Assembly: GCA_050747825.1 (NCBI GenBank)
Contig: JBOGJG010000280.1
Location: forward strand, 1 to 14,166
DNA from: JBOGJG01 sp050747825
Lineage (GTDB): Bacteria > Acidobacteriota > UBA6911 > RPQK01 > JBOGJG01
Reading direction: 5' to 3'
DNA length: 14,166 nucleotides
Part shown: positions 9,867 to 14,166 of the stretch, piece by piece
Numbering within the stretch: the first letter of the stretch is position 1
Layout of the letters: every line of letters begins with the position of its first letter
The notes under the pieces: model-generated
Seen by the model: only the letters and a program-made list of their open reading frames with translations
The model's database searches: none
What the model was told of the DNA's origin: nothing
Made by a program: the position numbers and the translations under genes

Positions 9867-11269
9867 TTGGATTTGCGTTGCTTGGCCCAGTCTTTCTTAT
9901 TGATTTGGCGGGCGCGGGCGATGCCTAAGGCCTGATCGGGGATGTCCTCGGTGATGGAGGAGCCGGCCGCGACGTAGGAGTCTTTGCCGACCGTGACGGG
10001 TGCGATCAGTTGGCTGTCGCTGCCGATGAAGGCGCCGTCTTTGATAATGGTTTTGTTTTTATTCACACCGTCATAATTACAGGTGATGGTCCCGGCGCCG
10101 ATGTTAACGGACTCTCCCAACTCCGCGTCGCCCAGGTAGGAGAGGTGGACCGCTTTGGTGTCTTTCCCGGTGGAAGAATTCTTCATCTCGACAAAGTTAC
10201 CGATACGGTTTTCTTCTCCAACATCGGAGTTTTGCCTCAAGTGGGCGAAGGGGCCGACCGTGCTGTTCTTACCAACGCGGCTGTCACGGACCACTGAGCA
10301 ATGGTCGATTGTGACCCCTTCCTCGAGAATTGCATTGCTCAAATGTGAGAAGGCAAAAATTTTACAACCGGCGCCTATTTGAGTCGTACCTTCGATGACG
10401 ACACCGGGGTAAATAGTTGTCTCAGGGCCGATCGTGACTGTATCGTCTATGTATACAGTGGACGGGTCCGGCATCGTCACACCCTCCAGCATCCACCTTT
10501 CGGCGATCTTGCGGCGCAGATGGGATTCGGCCTCCGCCAGTTCGGCGCGCGTGTTAATCCCATGGGTTTCTTGAGGAGACTCCGCTGAAACGGCCACCAC
10601 TCTTTTCCCCTGGCGCCGCAATATCTCCAGCATATCCGTGATGTAGTACTCTCCCGACTGGTTCTCATTGGTAAGCTCCGGAAGGCCGGCCAGCAGGGAA
10701 TCGATCTTAAAGCAATAAGATCCGGTGTTTACCTCCTGCATCTTTCTTTGTTCGGGCGTGGCGTCTTTTTCCTCAATAGTCGCCACTGGTTCTCCCTGCG
10801 AGTTTCTGATGATGCGGCCATATCCGAAAGGATTTTCGTACTCGGCGGTCAGGAGAACCTCGTCGGCATCCTCACGCTCCTGCGCCTCGAACAGCCGGCG
10901 GAGAGTCTCGGTCGAGAGCAGAGGAGTATCTCCATAGATGACCAGCAGATTTCCGGAGATCTCCTGAAGTCGCGGAGCCGCGGTCATAACGGCATGGCCC
11001 GTTCCTAGTTGTTGCTCTTGAATGATGATTTCCGCATCGTGCCCTGGCAGGGCTTGCCACACCGATTCCGCTTCATGCCCCAGAATCACAAAGGTCTTAC
11101 GCACATTCAGGTCGGCCAGTTTATCCAGCATGTGACGAATCAGAGGCTTTCCGCAAAGCTCATGCAGCACTTTGGGCTTTTCGGACTTCAAGCGAGTGCC
11201 TTTGCCTGCGGCCAGGACCAGCGCATACCGGGCCTGGTCCGGCGAGTCTGCCCTAGATTTTCTTGTCAA
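9857..11269 (-). CDS. glmU: Bifunctional GlmU (GlcNAc-1-P uridyltransferase / GlcN-1-P acetyltransferase)
   Basis: It acetylates glucosamine-1-phosphate and couples the product to UTP, making UDP-GlcNAc for peptidoglycan and lipopolysaccharide in the cytoplasm. The product has 470 residues. The N-terminal nucleotidyltransferase domain (about 14-240) has LAAGKGTRLKSEKPKVLHEL (19-38), QLGTGHA (87-93) and YGDTPLL (112-118). The C-terminal left-handed beta-helix has the hexapeptide repeats, HLRQNSDVG and GNFVEMKNS (343-365), the acetyltransferase His375 in AVHLSYLGDAE, and NIGAGTITCNYDG (389-401). The lysine-rich tail is ordinary. It starts at TTG (11267-11269), which overlaps the yvcK stop as TTGA. 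GGGAGGGA (11276-11283) lies 6 nt upstream. It is the last gene of the TPR-yvcK-glmU operon. Confidence 0.96.
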   Translation of the reverse strand: MTRKSRADSPDQARYALVLAAGKGTRLKSEKPKVLHELCGKPLIRHMLDKLADLNVRKTFVILGHEAESVWQALPGHDAEIIIQEQQLGTGHAVMTAAPRLQEISGNLLVIYGDTPLLSTETLRRLFEAQEREDADEVLLTAEYENPFGYGRIIRNSQGEPVATIEEKDATPEQRKMQEVNTGSYCFKIDSLLAGLPELTNENQSGEYYITDMLEILRRQGKRVVAVSAESPQETHGINTRAELAEAESHLRRKIAERWMLEGVTMPDPSTVYIDDTVTIGPETTIYPGVVIEGTTQIGAGCKIFAFSHLSNAILEEGVTIDHCSVVRDSRVGKNSTVGPFAHLRQNSDVGEENRIGNFVEMKNSSTGKDTKAVHLSYLGDAELGESVNIGAGTITCNYDGVNKNKTIIKDGAFIGSDSQLIAPVTVGKDSYVAAGSSITEDIPDQALGIARARQINKKDWAKQRKSKKA

Positions 11270-12276
11270 CCGTTTTCCCTCCCAAACACCTGCAGAATCG
11301 CCTCGGCCAGCTTCACGGGGTGATGGCGTACCTTCTCTTCTTCGCGCAGGAGAGGAAGCTTATGCACCTTCACTCCCATATCCTCGAGGCTCGAAATATC
11401 GTTCTCCACCGGATCTGCTTCTTCCTCTTCATAGCGGGCCAGCATTTCCGGAGAGACCGGTTGTGAATTGAGGAGCACGTGATTAAAGAGGAGCCGGCCG
11501 CCCATATGCCTCTGGATAGCTTTCAGGTGCTCGGATGCCGATAAATGATCGGTTTCCCCATGCTGCGTCATTAGATTTCCGATGTAGATTCTGACTGCCG
11601 GCGAAGCTTCAACGGCTTCCACGATTCCCTTGACCACCAGATTCGGTATGAGACTCGTGAAAAGGGAGCCGGGACCGATTGTAATGATATCAGCGCTGCC
11701 CATTGCTTCCAGCGTCTCAGGGAGCGGAAGACAGCTCTCCGGCTGCAGGCCGACGCTCCGGATGGGAAGACTGCTGGCGGCGATTGTTGTTTCCCCGGTG
11801 ACCTCGCTGCCATCTGAAAGCGTTGCCTGCAGACGCACATTTTCCTTGGTGGAGGGCAAGATCTGTCCTTCCACCGCCAGGACCTGGCTGGACAGTTGAA
11901 TAGCCTTGTGGAAGTCCCCGGTGATATCAGCCAGGGCGGTCAGCAGTAGATTTCCAAGGCTGTGATCCTGAAGTTCGCCCTTCCCCCTGAAGCGGTAGCG
12001 AAAAAGCTCAGTCATCAGGGATTCGTCACTGGCTAGAGCGACCAGACAATTGCGAACGTCCCCGGGCGCGGGCGTCTGGAACTGCCGGCGGATGCGTCCG
12101 GATGAGCCGCCCTCATCCGAGACCGTGACAATGCCGGTGATATTTTGCAGGTGAAGAGCATGGCCGTCGATCTGAAAAGGTGAATGGAGGGCGACCTGCT
12201 TGAGTCCCGAGAGCAACGTGGACAAACCGCTGCCTCCGCCCAGGCAAACTACCTTGATACCTGCGCGCGAGTTCAT
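11266..12276 (-). CDS. yvcK: YvcK/GlmR family (CofD-like) UDP-sugar-binding regulator
   Basis: A homologue of B. subtilis YvcK/GlmR, a cytoplasmic protein needed on gluconeogenic carbon sources, which binds UDP-GlcNAc and influences cell-wall precursor supply. The product has 336 residues. Family motifs appear in order: GGGSGLSTLL (13-22), SDEGGSSGRIR (53-63), GDVRNCLVAL (72-81), HSLGNLLLTAL (105-115), GPGSLFTSLIPNL (201-213) and GNLMTQHGETD (233-243). These form the nucleotide/UDP-sugar pocket of the Rossmann-like CofD fold. The ATG at 12276 overlaps the TPR gene stop by 4 bp (ATGA), and its own stop overlaps the glmU start by 4 bp. The placement directly before glmU supports a role in UDP-GlcNAc homeostasis here. 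The family is confident; the regulatory target is inferred. Confidence 0.93.
   Translation of the reverse strand: MNSRAGIKVVCLGGGSGLSTLLSGLKQVALHSPFQIDGHALHLQNITGIVTVSDEGGSSGRIRRQFQTPAPGDVRNCLVALASDESLMTELFRYRFRGKGELQDHSLGNLLLTALADITGDFHKAIQLSSQVLAVEGQILPSTKENVRLQATLSDGSEVTGETTIAASSLPIRSVGLQPESCLPLPETLEAMGSADIITIGPGSLFTSLIPNLVVKGIVEAVEASPAVRIYIGNLMTQHGETDHLSASEHLKAIQRHMGGRLLFNHVLLNSQPVSPEMLARYEEEEADPVENDISSLEDMGVKVHKLPLLREEEKVRHHPVKLAEAILQVFGRENG
11267..11283 (-). promoter_or_regulatory. Strong ribosome-binding site and TTG start of glmU
   Basis: GGGAGGGA (minus strand, 11276-11283) sits 6 nt before TTG at 11269, inside the last codons of yvcK. The four bases TTGA (11269-11266) combine the glmU start with the yvcK stop TGA, a variant of the familiar ATGA coupling site. 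No ATG or GTG lies between this TTG and the conserved LVLAAGKGTRL motif at a plausible spacing. Confidence 0.8.
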
Positions 12277-12800
12277 TTTTGGTCGCTTTTCTCAGGCCCT
12301 ACCAATTCCTGGAAAGTTTCGCTTTCGGAAAGCCGCTCAAAGTCAGGGTCGTTTCGCGCAAAAAAGCGATTTTCCGATCTGATCTGAATTGCTTTTTTCA
12401 GGTTCTTCAGCGCTTGGTCGCTATTGCCCTGGCGTATTTCGGTGGACGCCATGGCGTAGTAGATATAATCGGCCTTATCCTTCTTTTCGAGTTTTAGTGC
12501 ATCTTCGAAGCACTGCATAGCCTGGTCGTAACTGCCCGAATTATGATGGACGACTCCCAGGTCGAAGAGGCCCTCGGCCTGAGTGGGACGTTTTACTTCC
12601 ACCTGCTGAAGTTGCCGATTGCATATTTTAATGAACGAATTTGCCCTCGCGACCACGTCGATCTCTTCAGGAAAGGACTCTTTGATCTTCTGGAACAGCG
12701 CCAGTGCCTGCTTGTACTTTTTGTTGTTAAAAAGGCCCGTAGCCTCTTCAAAAAGTCCATATGCGTTTTTTTTAAACGTCTCTTTTTTCTTTGGTGACAT
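12273..12800 (-). CDS. Small TPR-repeat protein, first gene of the yvcK-glmU operon
   Basis: A 175-residue soluble protein with no signal peptide. It contains tetratricopeptide-like helices at about 13-43 (LFEEATGLFNNKKYKQALALF), 76-105 (LFDLGVVHHNSGSYDQAMQCF) and 111-141 (YYAMASTEIRQGNSDQALKNL). The C-terminus, with FFARNDPDFERL and ETFQELVG, resembles the capping 'TPR end-of-group' motif. Both termini are rich in Lys. GGAG (minus, 12806-12809) lies 5 nt before the ATG. Its stop overlaps the yvcK start (ATGA). It is probably a protein-interaction adaptor; the partner is unknown, though the co-transcribed YvcK or the divergent MglAB proteins are candidates by position only. Confidence 0.85.
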   Translation of the reverse strand: MSPKKKETFKKNAYGLFEEATGLFNNKKYKQALALFQKIKESFPEEIDVVARANSFIKICNRQLQQVEVKRPTQAEGLFDLGVVHHNSGSYDQAMQCFEDALKLEKKDKADYIYYAMASTEIRQGNSDQALKNLKKAIQIRSENRFFARNDPDFERLSESETFQELVGPEKSDQK

Positions 12801-12841
12801 ATTATCTCCGGCTTTTAACGTAGCGATTTTATGAAAACTTT

Positions 12842-12870
12842 ATTATTATAGGACGGCTTTAACCAGTCAA
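12842..12870 (-). promoter_or_regulatory. Likely sigma-70 promoter of the TPR-yvcK-glmU operon
   Basis: On the minus strand TTGACT (12865-12870) is followed after 17 bp by AATAAT (12842-12847). The better -10 match TATAAT (12845-12850) overlaps it, but at only 14 bp spacing. The TPR gene's ATG is about 40 bp downstream. The pattern is close to consensus in an otherwise mid-GC region, so a promoter is likely, though which hexamer is used is uncertain. Confidence 0.6.
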
Positions 12871-12900
12871 GGATGGGGGCCCGGATGGAACAAGAAGCTT

Positions 12901-13329
12901 ATGGAGATCTCGAATTTCCGTCTCGAGTCCGAGGAATACGAGAAAATTCTGTTTATTCTCTCGTCCCTCCAGCAAAAGTCGAACGCCAGTTCGATCTTTC
13001 TAATCAACCGCAACGGTCAGCAGATCGCACAGGAAGGTGTGGCTGACGGACTGGATGTTCAGTCCCTTTCATCCCTGGCCGCCAGCAATCTGGCGGCGAC
13101 GTTTGGCCTCGCCAGGCTGATTGGGGAGCGTGAGTTTGAGCGCGTCTACCACAAGGGAGACAAGCGCAGCATTCTCATTAATCCAATCGGTGAGTATGCG
13201 TTTCTGCTGCTTCTGGTCGAAGTCAACAGCGAAAATCACGTTGATCCCAAGAGTCTGAATCAAGCCTCGCTGATCCTCGGGGACATTCTCAGGAAATCGG
13301 ATGAGCGGGCCAAGAAGGCGAAGGGCTAG
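12901..13329 (+). CDS. mglB: MglB-like Roadblock/LC7 protein, partner/GAP of MglA
   Basis: In Myxococcus xanthus and Thermus the MglB dimer is the GTPase-activating protein of MglA and marks the lagging cell pole. This 142-residue product has a single Roadblock/LC7 domain (about 12-132), with the central strand ASSIFLINRNGQQIAQEG (29-46), the helix SLSSLAASNLAATFGLARL (55-73), and strands RVYHKGDKRSILINPIGEY and FLLLLVEV. A charged tail (RKSDERAKKAKG) follows. No signal peptide is present. The start ATG has a poor ribosome-binding site (AAGAAG nearby), but no better in-frame start is evident. It sits 8 bp before mglA and is divergent from the TPR-yvcK-glmU operon. The adjacent MglA makes the assignment firm. 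Confidence 0.9.
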   Translation: MEISNFRLESEEYEKILFILSSLQQKSNASSIFLINRNGQQIAQEGVADGLDVQSLSSLAASNLAATFGLARLIGEREFERVYHKGDKRSILINPIGEYAFLLLLVEVNSENHVDPKSLNQASLILGDILRKSDERAKKAKG

Positions 13330-13337
13330 GGCGTCCA

Positions 13338-13928
13338 GTGTCTTTCATCAACTACGCCAATCGCGAGATCAACTGTAAGATCGTCTACTGCGGGCCGGGA
13401 CTTTCCGGCAAGACCACCAACATCACGCAGATCTACCGCAGTGTCAACTCCAGTCTTCGGGGGAAGCTGGTGACTCTCAACACGGAGATGGAACGGACTC
13501 TCTTCTTCGATTTTCTTCCTTTGGAGTTGGGTAAAATCGCCGGTTTCAAGGTCCGCTTTCACCTGTACACGGTGCCCGGACAGGTTTTCTATGAAGCCAG
13601 CCGGCGGCTGATTCTCAAAGGAGCCGACGCGGTCATCTTTGTGGCCGATTCTCAGAAAGACCGAATGGACGCCAATTATGAAGCCATGCGTGACCTGAAG
13701 GAGAATATGCAGGTTTACAACCTGGATTTTGACGAACTGCCTTATGCACTGCAACTGAACAAGCGCGATCTGGATGACGTCTACGATACTGATTTCCTGA
13801 CCGGCGAGCTGAAGATCGGCAACGAACCTGTCTACCAGGCCGTTGCCACCCGCAACGAAGGAGTCCAGGACACCCTCAAGGACATCGCCCGCCAGGTCCT
13901 CCGCCGCCTCAAAGCCGAAATGAGCTGA
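13338..13928 (+). CDS. mglA: MglA polarity GTPase (Ras-like)
   Basis: A small Ras-superfamily GTPase that sets front-rear polarity and controls gliding or type IV pilus motility in the well-studied relatives. The product has 196 residues, about the length of M. xanthus MglA (195). It has the MglA N-terminus MSFINYANREINCKIVY, a P-loop GPGLSGKTTN (19-28), Arg53 in the MERTLFFDFLP segment (the intrinsic arginine finger region), switch II TVPGQ (78-82) with the family's Thr78 in place of Asp and the catalytic Gln82, ADSQ (104-107), and the guanine-specificity motif NKRD (141-144). The start is GTG (13338), with AGGG (13328-13331) overlapping the mglB stop and 6 nt upstream. This suggests coupled translation with mglB. 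All GTPase motifs are intact. The process it controls in this organism is inferred. Confidence 0.95.
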   Translation: MSFINYANREINCKIVYCGPGLSGKTTNITQIYRSVNSSLRGKLVTLNTEMERTLFFDFLPLELGKIAGFKVRFHLYTVPGQVFYEASRRLILKGADAVIFVADSQKDRMDANYEAMRDLKENMQVYNLDFDELPYALQLNKRDLDDVYDTDFLTGELKIGNEPVYQAVATRNEGVQDTLKDIARQVLRRLKAEMS

Positions 13929-14026
13929 GGGTGACACGCACGTAATTCCCCACAGGACCCGCATAAACAGGAGATTTGTACGCCAGTCTGGCACCTAATT
14001 GAGAAAAAAGGGGACGTTACGCTCGT
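13929..14026. other. Intergenic spacer after mglA with a short palindrome and a possible dispersed-repeat motif
   Basis: No gene is recognised. GCCAG/CTGGC forms a short inverted repeat at 13982-13992 without a T-tract. From about 14000 the sequence GAGAAAAAAGGGGACGTTAC resembles, from memory, the AAAAGGGGACG-type motifs often found at the ends of REP/RAYT or other short dispersed elements. It occurs once here, so this cannot be confirmed within the window. Confidence 0.35.
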
Positions 14027-14166
14027 TTACCAATAGTGTCTTAGCCCAACTTCCACGGTCGAGTAAGTAAGATTCAGCATTGGCGGGGATTGACTGATCC
14101 ATTCCGTCACTATGCCGGAGCGACTTGCCAGGTCTTTACCGGCCTCATGATTTCGGCCGGAATCTT
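14027..14166 (-). CDS. Possible 3' end of a gene running off the window (unknown, barrel-like C-terminus)
   Basis: On the minus strand a frame is open from the window edge to TAA at 14027-14029, giving at least 45 residues. It contains GKDLASRSGIVTEWISQ and ends LTYSTVEVGLRHYW. The alternating polar/hydrophobic end with a terminal aromatic residue resembles the last strand of an outer-membrane beta-barrel. Its length alone could be chance, and I do not recognise the family. It would be convergent with mglA. Confidence 0.35.
   Translation of the reverse strand, partial: DSGRNHEAGKDLASRSGIVTEWISQSPPMLNLTYSTVEVGLRHYW

Noticed and set aside
13326..13994. A 222-codon open frame antisense to mglA.
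   Set aside because: It lies almost entirely opposite a clear MglA gene and has low-complexity, non-family sequence; it is a shadow frame.

Overview
The window looks like chromosomal DNA from a member of the Acidobacteriota, or a close relative. The evidence is a decayed TonB-dependent/Oar-type outer-membrane receptor of the kind abundant in that phylum, next to a secreted CehA/McbA-like PHP metallohydrolase remnant, together with an MglA/MglB polarity pair and mid-range GC. The phylum is inferred from gene content and remembered protein style, not from a search.

Layout. (1) 1-1993, minus strand: an intact biosynthetic arginine decarboxylase (speA) whose stop codon lies inside a tandem array of a 7-bp unit. 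(2) 2168-7154, plus strand: lepB (signal peptidase I), carA and carB. lepB and carA overlap by 8 bp through a TTG start. carA and carB are separated by an 80-bp near-perfect hairpin built from two inverted arrays of another 7-bp unit; it covers the likely carB ribosome-binding site. (3) 7156-9837: a degenerate zone. It holds a third heptamer array, the C-terminal half of an S23/four-helix-bundle gene (minus), the C-terminal end of a TonB-dependent receptor with a nonsense codon and a frame change, and a PHP-domain metallohydrolase with a frameshift, a nonsense codon and a probable small deletion. (4) 9857-12800, minus strand: a tight operon of a TPR protein, yvcK/glmR and glmU, with 4-bp ATGA and TTGA stop/start overlaps. 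(5) 12901-13928, plus strand: mglB (Roadblock/LC7) and mglA (small GTPase), transcribed divergently from the operon. (6) 13929-14166: intergenic sequence with a possible repeat-type motif and the end of a possible minus-strand gene that runs off the window.

How the parts relate. CarA and CarB form carbamoyl-phosphate synthetase (arginine and pyrimidine supply); SpeA consumes arginine toward polyamines. YvcK/GlmR and GlmU both concern UDP-GlcNAc and the cell envelope, so their coupling makes functional sense. MglAB is a polarity switch.

The most unusual content is the set of heptanucleotide arrays, each placed directly on or beside a stop codon. One is folded into the carA-carB hairpin and another sits 6 bp from an S23 gene remnant. 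This may be the trace of a poorly described small repeat element. No complete new multi-gene system is visible.
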